The notes beneath the pieces were generated by a model. That model did no database searches. It worked only from the letters and a program-made list of their open reading frames with translations, and was not told the DNA's origin. 64,000 nt of DNA from Actinoplanes philippinensis (GTDB lineage: Bacteria > Actinomycetota > Actinomycetes > Mycobacteriales > Micromonosporaceae): the NCBI RefSeq assembly GCF_900113015.1, contig NZ_FONV01000002.1:725404-789403 (forward strand), in the 5' to 3' direction. Shown piece by piece: positions 24,739-34,215 of the stretch (position 1 is its first letter; every line of letters begins with the position of its first letter). The translations under genes and the position numbers were made by a program.

Positions 24739-25800
24739 ATGCAGGGCGCCACGAAGCTGGAGCGGCGGGTGATCGCCGCCGCCGAGGAGGCGCTGGGCCG
24801 GCAGCGTCAGGTCAGCCCGGTCGACGTGCTCACCGGGATGGGCTGGCTGCCGCCCGGCCGCGTCACCGACTGGCGGCAGGGCCGTGTGCCCGACCTGGAG
24901 TCGATCGCCGCGGTGTCACCCGACCGGCTCGCCGACGCGCTGGAGGTGTTCCGCCGCTGGGTGGACAGCCGCGGGCTGCGGCCCAGCGAGATCGACTACG
25001 TCGCCGCGGCGCGCGACCGGCGGCCGCTGCGGTTCACCGCCGGGGGCGACCCGGAGCGGGAGGCCGCGTACCGGACGCACTGGCTCTCCGCCGACCTCAC
25101 CGACAGCCAGCGGGAGCGGCTCACCACCCGGCAGAGCAAGCCGCCGGACCTGGTCGTGGTGCTGCCGTCCAAGCCGTTCACCTGCGCCGTCTGCGCTGCC
25201 ACCGACGACGGCATGCTGATCATGGAGGATGCCGGCCCGGTCTGCCTGACCTGCGCCGACCTCGACCACCTGGTGTTCCTGCCGTCCGGCGACGCGGCCC
25301 TCACCCGCCGCGCCAAACAGGCCAGCCGGCTGTCCGCCGTCGTGGTCCGGTTCAACAGCTCCCGCCGACGATATGAACGCCGGGGTCTGCTCGTCGAACA
25401 GGCGGCCGTCGAGCAGGCCGAGGAGCAGTGCCTGTCCGACGAGGAGGCCCGGGCCCGCCGCCGCGACCGCGACCGGATCCGCCGGGAGGCCGCCGACGAG
25501 ACGTTCCAGCAGCGGCTGGCCGAGCTGATCGCCGCGATGTTCCCCGGCTGCCCACCGGCCCGCGCCGACGAGATCAGCCGCCACACCAGCATCCGGGGCA
25601 GTGGCCGGGTCGGCCGCAGCGCCGCCGGCCGCGCCCTCGACCCGGACGCGGTCACCCGCGCCGTGATCGCCTCGATCCGCCACGAGGACACCCCCTACGA
25701 CGACCTGCTGATGTCCGGCGTCCCCCGCGACGAGGCCCGCGCCCGCATCCGGTCCGACATCGACCACGTCCTCACCCGCTGGCGCGCCACCCTGACCTGA
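24739..25800 (+). CDS. DUF2293 domain-containing protein with CxxC pair
   Basis: A 353-residue protein. The C-terminal DUF2293 domain spans about residues 262-350: LAELIAAMFPGCPPARADEI, HTSIRGSGRVGRSAAGRALD, and AVIASIRHEDTPYDDLLMSG. The middle has four cysteines, FTCAVC and VCLTC spaced by 17 residues, able to bind zinc. The N-terminal part has a putative DNA- or RNA-binding helical segment. The function of the family is unknown; in other bacteria and fungi the domain occurs in basic proteins thought to contact nucleic acid (family knowledge, weak). It is preceded by three 53-bp repeats that may hold its promoter. Confidence 0.78.
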   Translation: MQGATKLERRVIAAAEEALGRQRQVSPVDVLTGMGWLPPGRVTDWRQGRVPDLESIAAVSPDRLADALEVFRRWVDSRGLRPSEIDYVAAARDRRPLRFTAGGDPEREAAYRTHWLSADLTDSQRERLTTRQSKPPDLVVVLPSKPFTCAVCAATDDGMLIMEDAGPVCLTCADLDHLVFLPSGDAALTRRAKQASRLSAVVVRFNSSRRRYERRGLLVEQAAVEQAEEQCLSDEEARARRRDRDRIRREAADETFQQRLAELIAAMFPGCPPARADEISRHTSIRGSGRVGRSAAGRALDPDAVTRAVIASIRHEDTPYDDLLMSGVPRDEARARIRSDIDHVLTRWRATLT

Positions 25801-25809
25801 CCGGCCACC

Positions 25810-26373
25810 TCAGCCACGGCGGCGGCCCAGGAGGGACGCCACCTCCAACGCGAACGGGAACGGCTCGGCCGAGGCGAGCTCCTGCCCGGGAACCGCGACC
25901 GTCACCGGCACGTAGTGATCGCCGGCCAGGCGCTGCAGGTGCAACTCCACCGAGTCCTCCGGTTGCTCGACCCGCAGATACCAGCCGATGCCCGCTGCCG
26001 CGTACAGCTGTGGTTTGAGCAGCCGGTCCGTCCCGGCATTGCTCGGTGACACCACCTCGATCACCAGCTTGGCCTCGGCAGCCTCCACGGTGGTGCCGAT
26101 ATCGTCGGTATCGGCCACCACGACGTCCGGCTGCATGATCCTTCCGGTTGCCAGCCGCAGGTTGACGTCCTGCAACACCAGTAGTCCGGCCTGCTCAGCC
26201 GGGGCATAAAGCCCTCTGGCCAGCAGGAATGCGAGGTGCTGATGACGCTTGCCGGGCGCGGGGCTCACCCACAGGCTCCCATCGATCAACTCGATCCGAT
26301 TCGAGGTCTCACCCAGCCCGAAGAACTCTTCCTCGCTCCATGGCTCTGGGTGCTCCAGCAACGCGACACTCAT
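25810..26373 (-). CDS. Uma2 family (DUF820) putative restriction-endonuclease-fold protein
   Basis: A 187-residue protein starting at ATG 26373. It has the core PD-(D/E)xK-like layout of Uma2 proteins: SNRIELIDGSLWVSPAPGK with HQHLAFLLARGL, IMQPDVVVADTDD (Asp), AKLVIEVVSPSN (Glu), and LYAAAGIGWYLRVEQ. Family members are abundant in cyanobacteria and actinomycetes and are predicted nucleases, but no physiological role is established. It is a single gene, convergent to the DUF2293 gene 10 bp away. Confidence 0.85.
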   Translation of the reverse strand: MSVALLEHPEPWSEEEFFGLGETSNRIELIDGSLWVSPAPGKRHQHLAFLLARGLYAPAEQAGLLVLQDVNLRLATGRIMQPDVVVADTDDIGTTVEAAEAKLVIEVVSPSNAGTDRLLKPQLYAAAGIGWYLRVEQPEDSVELHLQRLAGDHYVPVTVAVPGQELASAEPFPFALEVASLLGRRRG

Positions 26374-26440
26374 CGGATCGCCTCACCTCCCGGGTGTCTC
26401 TTCCTCCAGCGTCCCACGCCGAACGCCTGCGCCGCGAACA

Positions 26441-28045
26441 TCAGCGGCCGCGGCGGCCGAGAAGGGTCCGGGCGACCTCGGCCGGGTCGTGCAGGGCCGG
26501 GAAGTCGTCGTCGAAATCGGCGGTGTCCGGCGCCGGGGCGGCGCGCCGCCGCTGCCGGATCTCGATCGCCGGGCTGCCGTCGGCCTGGAGGCTCGCCGGC
26601 GTGTATCCGGCGGCACGCAACGCGGCCAGCGTCTCGGCCGGTGGTTTCGCGCTGGCCAGCACGGTCGGGGCGAGCGCGACCAACCCGAGCGGTCTCAACG
26701 AGCGCGTGTTGCGGATCTCGGTGAGCAGCGTCGTGTCCTCGCTGCACAGGCAGGATCCGGTGGGGCGGACCTGGACCCGCCCGTACCGGCGGGCCAGGTC
26801 GTCGATCAGGTAGCTCAGGGTCTGCGGCACGCGGCCACCGTCGGCCACCGCGGCCAGGCGGGCCAGCAACTCCTCCGCGGTGTGCCCGGCGTCGAGGGCC
26901 GCGCGCACGCTCGCCGGCGAGAACCGCCAGGTCCAGGCGCCGCTGCGGGATTCCGGCGCGGCCGCGCTGTCGAGCAGTTCGAGGAGGGCGGCCGACGGCG
27001 TGCCGGTGACGACAGCGGTCAGGTCGTTCTGCAGCAGGACCGCGTCCAGGGGCCGTGGCAGCATCGCCTCGGCCCGGTCGCGGGCGGCGGTGGGCCCGCC
27101 GGACAGCCGGGCCCGGCACAGCGCCGTCGGTGTTCCGTGGGCGAGCAGGCCGAGCACGTGCGCCTCCCGCCAGATCCCGGTGACGTACCGGTCCAGGTCG
27201 TCGTCGGCCCGGTCGCTGATGGCGGGCCCCTGCCAGGCGATCCGTTCGGCGAGGCCGTCCGGGCTGGTGGCCGTTCCCTCGGGCACCGCCTCGGCGAGCG
27301 CGCGCAGGAACAGCCCCCGCAAGGGCACGAGGGTGTACTCCTCGTGCTCGTCCCAGTAGAGCACCCGGGCGGAGGCCGGGTCGCCGGGATCGGCGGGGGC
27401 GAGCGGGCAGGCGGGCATCGTCAGCCAGTCGTCGACAAGGTCGAGCAGCCGGTCGGCGGGCTCGATGGCGGCGAAGTCGTCGTACGAAGCGATCGGGGTG
27501 AGCCCGGCGTCGGAGGCCTCGGCCGGCCCCCCGGCGGCGATCAGCTCGATGGTGAATCGGGCGCGGTCCTCGTCCTGTCCCGCGGCTTTGGCGATCCGGC
27601 GCAACTCGCGGACGCCCATGCCACCGGTTTTGAGCAGGGGTACCGGGCCGCTGCTCATGATCTGGACGACCGCGGTGACGGCGGCGAGGGTCTCGGCAGC
27701 CGCGGCCGCCGCCTCCTGTTCGACAACCTCGGTGGCGACCGGCGTGAGCCGCAGGGCGGTGGCCCGCGGGTCGAACGGGGCCGAGCCGTTGCCACGCAGC
27801 GCGAGCGCGACCTCGCGGGGCATCTGGATGACGCCCCACGCCGACACGACGAGCCCGCGTTCCTCGGCCCACGGCAGCGGCAGTCCGGGCGTACCGAATC
27901 GGAGTCCGGCATGCCTGAAGGACAGGACCGGGAGGTCCGCCAGCTCGGTGATCTGCTCGGCGGTGAGGATCCGCAGGTGGGCGGTGAGGGACGCGGCAGG
28001 CTGCACGGTTTCAACCTGGAAGGCGGCAGGGGCAGGGCGGTTCAT
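26441..28045 (-). CDS. Helicase-associated (Helicase_C_3, XPB/Ssl2-like) domain protein, possibly N-terminally shortened
   Basis: A 534-residue protein without helicase ATPase motifs. Residues 135-170 contain PVPLLKTGGMGVRELRRIAK, a winged-helix-like block of the family. Residues 335-440 match the Helicase_C_3 region: VLLQNDLTAVVTGTPSAALL, TWRFSPASVRAALDAGHTAE, and VPQTLSYLIDDLARRYGRVQ. Homologues I recall in actinomycetes are near 700-850 residues, with extra N-terminal winged helices, so this copy appears shortened at the front. The immediate upstream sequence is the end of a GGDEF-EAL gene, 22 bp away. A DNA-binding role is likely; partner unknown. Confidence 0.68.
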   Translation of the reverse strand: MNRPAPAAFQVETVQPAASLTAHLRILTAEQITELADLPVLSFRHAGLRFGTPGLPLPWAEERGLVVSAWGVIQMPREVALALRGNGSAPFDPRATALRLTPVATEVVEQEAAAAAAETLAAVTAVVQIMSSGPVPLLKTGGMGVRELRRIAKAAGQDEDRARFTIELIAAGGPAEASDAGLTPIASYDDFAAIEPADRLLDLVDDWLTMPACPLAPADPGDPASARVLYWDEHEEYTLVPLRGLFLRALAEAVPEGTATSPDGLAERIAWQGPAISDRADDDLDRYVTGIWREAHVLGLLAHGTPTALCRARLSGGPTAARDRAEAMLPRPLDAVLLQNDLTAVVTGTPSAALLELLDSAAAPESRSGAWTWRFSPASVRAALDAGHTAEELLARLAAVADGGRVPQTLSYLIDDLARRYGRVQVRPTGSCLCSEDTTLLTEIRNTRSLRPLGLVALAPTVLASAKPPAETLAALRAAGYTPASLQADGSPAIEIRQRRRAAPAPDTADFDDDFPALHDPAEVARTLLGRRGR

Positions 28046-28067
28046 CGGTACGCCCTCCGGGTGATCG

Positions 28068-30443
28068 TCAGATGCCGGTCCGGCCGGCGCGGGCGTCCCG
28101 GCCCCGGCCGCTGTCGCGGGCGTTCCCGGCCGGTGGCGGCGTGCCGCGCTGGAGGGCCAGCAGCCGGGAGACGCCGTCGGCGGTCATCGGCTGGCCCAGG
28201 TGGTATCCCTGGCCGACGGTGTATCCGAGGTCGAGGAGCGCCGCCACCTGTTCGGAGCTCTCGATGCCCTCGGCGACGGTGTCCAGGCCGAGCGCGTGCG
28301 CGAGCTGGATCACCGCGCGGGCCACCGCCTTGCGGGCGTCCGCGGCGGCCGGCTGCCCGTCGTCGATCTCGATGCCGTCCACGAACGACTTGTCCAGCTT
28401 GACGATCGCGGCCGGGAACGCGCGGAGCAGGCTCAGCGACGACTCCCCGGTGCCGAAGTCGTCGAGGGCGAGACGGATGCCCATCCGGTCGAGTTCGCAC
28501 AGCGCCCGGGACACCCGCGTGCCACGTAGCACCGCCGACTCGGTGACCTCCAGGACCAGCCGTTCGCAGGGCAGCCCGGTGTCGGCGAGGGCGGCGGCCA
28601 CATCGGACACGAAGTCGGGGTCGTGCAACTGCCGGGCGGACACGTTCAGTCCCGCCTCCTGCAGCCCGTCCGGGCCGAACTCGGCCAGCCAGGCCACCGC
28701 CTGACGACACGTCTCGCGCAGCACGAACCGGCCCAGCGGCACGATCAGGCCGGTCCGTTCGGCGGCCGGGATGAAGTCGGCCGGGCTGACCATCCCGCGG
28801 GTCGGGTGATGCCAGCGGACCAGGGCCTCGACCCCGATCACCCGGTTGCAGTCGAGCCGCACGATCGGCTGGTAGACCACCCGGAACTCGTCGTTGTCCA
28901 GTGCCTGCCGCAACTCGCCGCCGAGCTGCATGTGCGCCAGGACCGGCTCGGCCATGCCGTCCACATAGCGCACGAAACCGGCTTTGCCCCGCTGCTTGGC
29001 CAGGAACACGGCGACGTCGGCGTCGCGCAGCACCGAGTCGACGGTGGCGCCGGGCGCGGCGGTGGCGATGCCGATGCTGGCCTGCACGAGCAGCCGGTGC
29101 TCGCCGACCGGCTGCGCGAACGCGTCCAGCAGCCGCCGGGCGAGTTGCTCCGGTGCGGCGGCCGCCCCGGTCAGGAGCACCGCGAACTCGTCGCCTCCCA
29201 CCCGTACCACCAGATGGTCGTCGGGGGTCTCGGCCCGCAGCAGCCTCGCCACCGCGACCAGCAGCATGTCGCCGACACCGTGTCCGAGCAGGTCGTTGAC
29301 GGTCTTGAAGTCGTCCAGATCGATCACCAGAACCGTGACCGGGCCGTTCGCGGCGAGCGCGGCGGTCAGCCGCTCGCGGAACAGCGCCCGGTTGACCAGC
29401 CCGGTCAGGCCGTCGTGCCCGGCCTCGTGCTGGAGGCGTTCCTCCTGGATCCGCGCGATGCGCAGCAGCCGCGCGGTCTCCCGGGAGGCGAGGTACTGCC
29501 GGACCATGACCAGGGCGGTCACCACGACGGCGGCGACCAGCACCACGCGCACCGGCCAGCGCAGCGGCGCGCCGAGAGCGACGGCGATCAACGGCACATC
29601 AATCAAGATCATGACGAGGTACGGCAGAAGCGCCCCGTGGCGGGCCGGATCCCGGGGCGGTCGCCGACCGGCGCGGCTCTGCGCCACGACGGCGAGGGTG
29701 ATCAGCACCGGGGCCAGCGGCATCACGATCGCCTGCGCCGGGACGCTCGCGATGTACCCGAACTGCACCGCCAGCACCGACACCGCCCCGGCCGGGATGC
29801 CGCCGGCGGCCGCGACGAGCCGCATCGCCACCCGGTCGACCGGTCCACCGTCGATGTAGGACACCTTCGTGGCCGCACCGACCGCGACCAGCAGACCCAG
29901 CCCGACCAGCAGCATCGCCTGCCGGCTCCACGGTTCGCGGGCGGACAGCATCGGAGCCAGGCCGACATACCAGAGCACGGCCGCGCAGCCGAGGAAGGCG
30001 ATCATCCGGTCCAGGGCGATCCGCCAGCGGTCGGCGCCCGGGACGACGACCGGCACCCGGGCCAGCGCCACGAAGGCGAGCAGGAAACCCAGAGCCGTCA
30101 GGGCCGCGGCCGGGGCCGGCATGCTGCGGGTCCGGGCCTGGTCGGCGTGGGTGAGCATGTCCACCGCGAGCCAGGCGTACCCGGCCGTGATCAGGACGAC
30201 CGCCGCCAGCACGGCCCGCCAGAACCGCCGGGCGACCGGATCCGCGGCCCCCGGCCGGGTCTCCCGCATCGCGTGCCGGACGGCCACGGCCGCCGTCGCG
30301 CCACCGGCCGGCACGAAGACGTAGGCAAACGCTTCGATACCGACGCCGGTGGTCAGGAAGGCCACACACCAGACGGCGCCGAGCGCGGCGACCGCGACGG
30401 TGGCCCGTACGTAGGTCGTCAGCCCCAGCCCGTTCCGCGTCAC
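28068..30443 (-). CDS. Multi-pass membrane GGDEF-EAL c-di-GMP turnover protein
   Basis: A 791-residue protein if translation starts at GTG 30443; an in-frame ATG at 30527 would add 28 residues with no membrane character. About nine to ten hydrophobic helices fill residues 10-325. GGDEF follows (GLTGLVNRALF; VRVGGDEFAVL), lacking the RxxD inhibitory site seen in the other GGDEF-EAL protein. The EAL domain has VEALVRWHHP, LEVTESAVL, LDDFGTGESS and KLDKSFVDG. Both domains look intact, so it may make and degrade c-di-GMP. It is divergent from the P450 gene and separated from the downstream helicase-associated gene by 22 bp. Confidence 0.88.
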   Translation of the reverse strand: MTRNGLGLTTYVRATVAVAALGAVWCVAFLTTGVGIEAFAYVFVPAGGATAAVAVRHAMRETRPGAADPVARRFWRAVLAAVVLITAGYAWLAVDMLTHADQARTRSMPAPAAALTALGFLLAFVALARVPVVVPGADRWRIALDRMIAFLGCAAVLWYVGLAPMLSAREPWSRQAMLLVGLGLLVAVGAATKVSYIDGGPVDRVAMRLVAAAGGIPAGAVSVLAVQFGYIASVPAQAIVMPLAPVLITLAVVAQSRAGRRPPRDPARHGALLPYLVMILIDVPLIAVALGAPLRWPVRVVLVAAVVVTALVMVRQYLASRETARLLRIARIQEERLQHEAGHDGLTGLVNRALFRERLTAALAANGPVTVLVIDLDDFKTVNDLLGHGVGDMLLVAVARLLRAETPDDHLVVRVGGDEFAVLLTGAAAAPEQLARRLLDAFAQPVGEHRLLVQASIGIATAAPGATVDSVLRDADVAVFLAKQRGKAGFVRYVDGMAEPVLAHMQLGGELRQALDNDEFRVVYQPIVRLDCNRVIGVEALVRWHHPTRGMVSPADFIPAAERTGLIVPLGRFVLRETCRQAVAWLAEFGPDGLQEAGLNVSARQLHDPDFVSDVAAALADTGLPCERLVLEVTESAVLRGTRVSRALCELDRMGIRLALDDFGTGESSLSLLRAFPAAIVKLDKSFVDGIEIDDGQPAAADARKAVARAVIQLAHALGLDTVAEGIESSEQVAALLDLGYTVGQGYHLGQPMTADGVSRLLALQRGTPPPAGNARDSGRGRDARAGRTGI

Positions 30444-30562
30444 GGGCCAGACACTAGCGGTCCCGATGTGGACCGGATCTCCCCCGAACGTTCGACGTTC
30501 ACCGATACGTCCCGGCGCTTCCGGCATTCCGCTCTTGGTGACCGGCGCGGCACACTCGGTGG

Positions 30563-31750
30563 ATGCCGTTCCTCGACGTCATCGCCGCTGATTTCGACTT
30601 CACGTCGCCGGAGGTTCTGGCCGCCCAGGACGCCGGCTGGTTCGCCGACACCCCGATCGGTCTGCTCGTGCTGCGTCACGCGGAGGCGCAGGAGCTGCTC
30701 CGCGACCGCCGGCTGGACCACGGCGGCGACGGTTACCTGCAACGCAACGGGATCAATTCCGGGCCGGTGTACGACTGGTGGGTCCCGATGATCGTCAACC
30801 GGGACGGCGCCGACCACCGTCGTCTGCGCAGCCTGGTCGCGCGTTCCTTCACGCCCCGCACCGTCGACGGGTTGCGGCCGTTCGTCCGGGCGACGGTCGA
30901 GACACTGGCCGACGAGCTGGCCGGCGCCGGCGAGACCGAGTTCGTGGCCGCCTTCGCCGACCGGCTGCCGCTCGCGGTGATGAGCGAGCTGCTCGGGGTG
31001 CCCGCCGCCGACCACGACGTCTTCAGCGTCTGGTCCAGCGACATCGGCCTGATCTTCGCCCTGGCCGCCGACGGCTCCACCGCGGCCCGTGTCGAACGGG
31101 CCGTCGCGGGCCTGGACGGCTACATCGACACCCTCATCGACGAGAAGGCCCGCCATCCCGCCGACGACCTGATCTCCCGGATGGTCGCCGCCTGGCGCGA
31201 CGACGAGACGGTCAGCCGCGAGGAGCTGCGCAACCTGCTGGTGACCCTGGTCTTCGGCGCCCACGACAACACCCGCGCCCAGATCGCGAACACTCTCGTC
31301 TCGTTCGCCGAGCACCCCGCCCAGTGGACGATGCTGCGCGCCGACCCCGGCCTGGCCGCCCGAGCCGTCGACGAGGCGATGCGCTGGCGCCCGTCCGCCG
31401 CGAGCGTGTTCCGCCGCGCCGTCGAGGACTTCACCTTCCGGGACCTGCCGATCCCGTCCGGCACTTTCGTGACGGTGGCCGTGCAGGCCGCCCAGCGCGA
31501 CCCACGCGCCTACCCCGGCGGCCGCACCTTCGACATCACCGCCACCCGCGAGGCCCCGCTGCTCCAGTTCGGAGCGGGCCCCCACTACTGCCTGGGTTCG
31601 GCCCTGGCCCACGCCCAGCTGGAGGAGGCCCTCCCCATCCTGACCAGACGTCTCGGCCCACCCGAGATCACCGGCGAGGTGACCTGGCGCCCGGCCCTCG
31701 GCACCCACGGCCCCGACATCCTCCCCGTGACCTTCCCAGCGGCGGCATAG
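30563..31750 (+). CDS. Cytochrome P450
   Basis: A 395-residue soluble bacterial P450. The I-helix reads LVTLVFGAHDNTRAQIANTL, with the conserved acid/alcohol region altered to AHDNT. The ExxR motif is DEAMRWRPS, and the heme loop is FGAGPHYCLGSALA with the Cys thiolate. N-terminal PEVLAAQDAGWFADTPIGLL and the NRDGADHRRLRSLVARSFTP block agree with CYP families of actinomycetes. No ferredoxin or reductase and no biosynthetic genes are nearby, so substrate and redox partner are unknown. A 119-bp gap to the divergent GGDEF-EAL gene should hold promoters for both. Confidence 0.9.
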   Translation: MPFLDVIAADFDFTSPEVLAAQDAGWFADTPIGLLVLRHAEAQELLRDRRLDHGGDGYLQRNGINSGPVYDWWVPMIVNRDGADHRRLRSLVARSFTPRTVDGLRPFVRATVETLADELAGAGETEFVAAFADRLPLAVMSELLGVPAADHDVFSVWSSDIGLIFALAADGSTAARVERAVAGLDGYIDTLIDEKARHPADDLISRMVAAWRDDETVSREELRNLLVTLVFGAHDNTRAQIANTLVSFAEHPAQWTMLRADPGLAARAVDEAMRWRPSAASVFRRAVEDFTFRDLPIPSGTFVTVAVQAAQRDPRAYPGGRTFDITATREAPLLQFGAGPHYCLGSALAHAQLEEALPILTRRLGPPEITGEVTWRPALGTHGPDILPVTFPAAA

Positions 31751-31955
31751 CCCGTCCCCTCACCCACGGACGAGCACGGTCCCCACAAGCAGAGATCCAG
31801 CTCGGTTCGAGCAGGCGACGGGCACCCGGACGCGAGCTCCGGCTCCGAAGACCTCCAGCTCGCGAACGTGGCCCCTGTCGCACGGCCTCCGCGCTCTCCG
31901 TCACCTTGCGGCCGGCGACCAACGTTCCACGGCTGTCTCCACGGCGTCAGCCGGC

Positions 31956-32291
31956 TCATTCGCCGTCGTCCGGGGTGTAGGGGTCGGTGGGGATCAGGTC
32001 GATCTCCGGGATGACAGCGGCTCGTTCCTCCGCTGTCGCGTCGAAGGAGAGCATCTCAGCGCCTTCCGGAATGCCGACGCGCGGAAGAAAGATGCCGTGG
32101 TGGCCCACGTCGCACCACATAGTCGCGAACCCGATCCGCGACTCGGGGCTCCCGGTGTACGTGATGTGCATCCGGCCTTGATCACCGTCCGGACACCGGG
32201 CATCGAGTCGAGCCGGCCACGCTTCCCGGATGCGCGAGAAGGTCTCGAACCACGCCTCCCACCGGCGGTTGGACTCTGTCATCTCACGCAT
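31956..32291 (-). CDS. Small acidic protein, candidate immunity protein
   Basis: A 111-residue protein. ATG 32291 is chosen because it lies two bases past the stop of the upstream toxin-like gene and GGAG is eleven bases before it. The protein is acidic and soluble, with HITYTGSPESRIGFATMWCD followed by VGHHGIFLPRVG as its most distinctive blocks. I do not recognise the family. As the last gene of a run coding for ESX-like and HExxH proteins, it sits where immunity proteins of polymorphic toxins usually sit. That role is inference from position and size. A 205-bp stretch downstream before the P450 stop shows no gene. Confidence 0.55.
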   Translation of the reverse strand: MREMTESNRRWEAWFETFSRIREAWPARLDARCPDGDQGRMHITYTGSPESRIGFATMWCDVGHHGIFLPRVGIPEGAEMLSFDATAEERAAVIPEIDLIPTDPYTPDDGE

Positions 32292-32293
32292 CG

Positions 32294-33517
32294 TCAGCTC
32301 TGCTCCGGGTCGAGTAGGTGCTTCTTGGACTGCCACCACTGTTCCTCATAGGCGAAGGCGCGAACCTCGGAGGCCGCACGGTCCGCTTCCTTCCAGGGGA
32401 AGGCCACTCCACGGCGCAGCTCGTCGAGGTGAAATCGCTCGTGAGCGAGCGTCCGGGCCAACTGCTCCTCGCTCATGAACGCGTCACGGGCAAGCTTGAT
32501 GTCGCCGTTCGGCATGGTCACCCCGTAGAACTCCCTGCCCGGCCCCGCCCCCTTACGGATCTTGTCCAACCCGAAGCGGACGCCCTTCATGTCGATACCG
32601 AACTTCGCCGCGACCGCCAGCACGTTCTCCCTCGTCATGAGGATCCTCACGCCGTTGCGGACGATCCCGTCGCCCGTCCGGAACAGGCCGATCTCCAGGT
32701 CCTCAGCCGGGATACTCCCGTCGCGGCCCGACGCGGTGGCCATCGGGTCGCTCCGGCGAAGGCGAGTGAGGACGGCCTTCAGTCGGGTGAGGAGGGCGGA
32801 CAGGTCGTTGAGCCTGCCGCTGAGGGTGCGGAGGCTGGTCAGCAGGGCGCGGAGGACCTGCTCGATGCGGTGGGTCCATTGGGAGACCAGGGTGGCTACC
32901 TGGCCGGCCACCACCGGGGTGGCCAGACCCAGTGTCACGCCCTCGGCGGCCAGCCACTGCGGCAGACGGACGGCGAGGGTTGCCACGAACTGGGCGATCA
33001 GATCGCGGACCATCTCCCGTACCAGGCCGACAAGCAGGCCCGCGGCCTCGACCGCGTACGAGACGGCGCCGGTGACCGTGGCGATGCCCTCGATGGCGGC
33101 CAGTTGCTCACCGGCGTGGGCGCGGTAGGCGTCACCGGAGGCGCCGAGCCAGTCACCGGTCTGGGTGCGGACGGCGGCGGCGTACCGCTGATGGGTCTCC
33201 GCCGCGGCGGCCGCGATGTTTCGCCAGGTGGACGCATGTGCGGCAATCTCGCCCGGCTTGCCGGCCAGCCAGTCGAGGGCGTCCCGGAGCGGCTGGATGT
33301 GCTCGATCAGCCACCCAACGCCCCAGGCGAACAGCGACCCGAGCGGGTCCACCGCCAGCGCCCGGGCGTCCAGGCTTCCGGTCACGCCGCCGAGGGTGAC
33401 GTCCACCCAGCTGCCGTTGCGAATGCCATCACTGAGCTGGTGCGCGTCCTCGACCAGGCCCAGCCCGGTCGACCAGGTGGTGGTGTCCTGCGCCGGGGCG
33501 ATCAGCGGGTTGCTCAC
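32294..33517 (-). CDS. ESX-type polymorphic-toxin-like protein with C-terminal HExxH metallopeptidase motif
   Basis: A 407-residue protein, GTG start overlapping the preceding stop (GTGA). The N-terminal half (1-260) is long, helical and Ala-rich, with a WxG-like turn (TGDWLGASGDAYRAHAGEQL), the usual trafficking part of large WXG/LXG proteins in actinomycetes. The C-terminal 140 residues differ: LFRTGDGIVRNGVRILMTRE, FYGVTMPNGDIKLARDAFMS and LARTLAHERFHLDELRRG. HERFH (about residues 360-364) is an HExxH zinc motif, and an acidic helix follows (EADRAASEVRAFAYEEQWW) that could give the third ligand. This suggests a secreted or contact-delivered zincin toxin; the target is unknown. A following small gene may be immunity. 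Confidence 0.65.
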   Translation of the reverse strand: MSNPLIAPAQDTTTWSTGLGLVEDAHQLSDGIRNGSWVDVTLGGVTGSLDARALAVDPLGSLFAWGVGWLIEHIQPLRDALDWLAGKPGEIAAHASTWRNIAAAAAETHQRYAAAVRTQTGDWLGASGDAYRAHAGEQLAAIEGIATVTGAVSYAVEAAGLLVGLVREMVRDLIAQFVATLAVRLPQWLAAEGVTLGLATPVVAGQVATLVSQWTHRIEQVLRALLTSLRTLSGRLNDLSALLTRLKAVLTRLRRSDPMATASGRDGSIPAEDLEIGLFRTGDGIVRNGVRILMTRENVLAVAAKFGIDMKGVRFGLDKIRKGAGPGREFYGVTMPNGDIKLARDAFMSEEQLARTLAHERFHLDELRRGVAFPWKEADRAASEVRAFAYEEQWWQSKKHLLDPEQS

Positions 33518-33819
33518 GACGACCCGCTGATCCGGCGGGCGTTGTCGGCGTCGGTGTGCTCCATGGTCGCCGCAGTGGCCCGGAGCCCGTACGCCGTCTC
33601 GGCCAGCGCGTCGACGGCATCACTCAGCACGTCGAGCGCGCCCTCGAACAGCGGATCGAGCAGGGCGGGCAGAAATTGACAGAGTTCCCCGTACGCCTGC
33701 CGGTCGATGGTGACCTCATGGACCGCCGACCTGGCCAGGGCCATCTGCCCGGACGCCTCGTCGACCGTGTCGGCATGGCGCCGCACCGCCTCGGCCGGGA
33801 ACCGCATGCCGGCGCTCAT
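33514..33819 (-). CDS. ESX-1 EspC/WXG100-like secretion-associated protein
   Basis: A 101-residue helical protein, ATG overlapping the previous stop (ATGA). MRFPAEAVRRHADTVDEASG and LARSAVHEVTIDRQAYGELC followed by FLPALLDPLFEGALDVLSDA give the two-helix hairpin pattern of EspC/DUF2580-like proteins that accompany type VII substrates. It overlaps the large toxin-like gene downstream by GTGA. The likely role is a secretion partner or chaperone of that protein. Met 5 is an alternative start. Confidence 0.68.
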   Translation of the reverse strand: MSAGMRFPAEAVRRHADTVDEASGQMALARSAVHEVTIDRQAYGELCQFLPALLDPLFEGALDVLSDAVDALAETAYGLRATAATMEHTDADNARRISGSS

Positions 33820-34196
33820 CGCCGGTCCGGCGCCGGGAACCGGGCCTCGAACGAATCGATGACGGCCCGCCCGGCCTCACTGTCCGCACCGACGGTGGCC
33901 CGCACCTGCTCGACGACCTGCGCCGACAGCGCGGACTGCGCCCGCCGGATCACCGCCATGATCTCATCGGCCAGCCGTGGACCTGACAGCTCGTGCACCC
34001 GGTCGTCCAGGTCCAGCGCCTCCACCTGCCCGGACGAGCCGACCCGCACCCGGATCGCCCCGTCGCGCCCCTCGGCCGTACCGGTCAGCGCGGCGACCCG
34101 CCGCGACAGCTCGACGGCACGCTGTGCCCGGGCATCCACCTGCGAGGCCCACGAGCCGAGCCACTCCCCGGCCGCGTCGACATCGTTCACCGGCAT
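33816..34196 (-). CDS. YbaB/EbfC-like DNA-binding family protein (type VII cassette variant)
   Basis: A 126-residue protein, ATG with GGGGGAGGG eight bases upstream. Residues 10-45 are a helix rich in Ala/Arg, then DGAIRVRVGSSGQVEALDLD, the YbaB-type central beta hairpin, then a long C-terminal helix. Proteins of this form regularly precede EspC-like and large WXG-like genes in actinomycete toxin cassettes (family knowledge). It begins 19 bp after the stop of the small membrane protein linked to the CHAT gene, so the two sets are probably one transcript. Confidence 0.68.
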   Translation of the reverse strand: MPVNDVDAAGEWLGSWASQVDARAQRAVELSRRVAALTGTAEGRDGAIRVRVGSSGQVEALDLDDRVHELSGPRLADEIMAVIRRAQSALSAQVVEQVRATVGADSEAGRAVIDSFEARFPAPDRR

Positions 34197-34215
34197 GTGC
34201 TCGCCCTCCCCCGCC

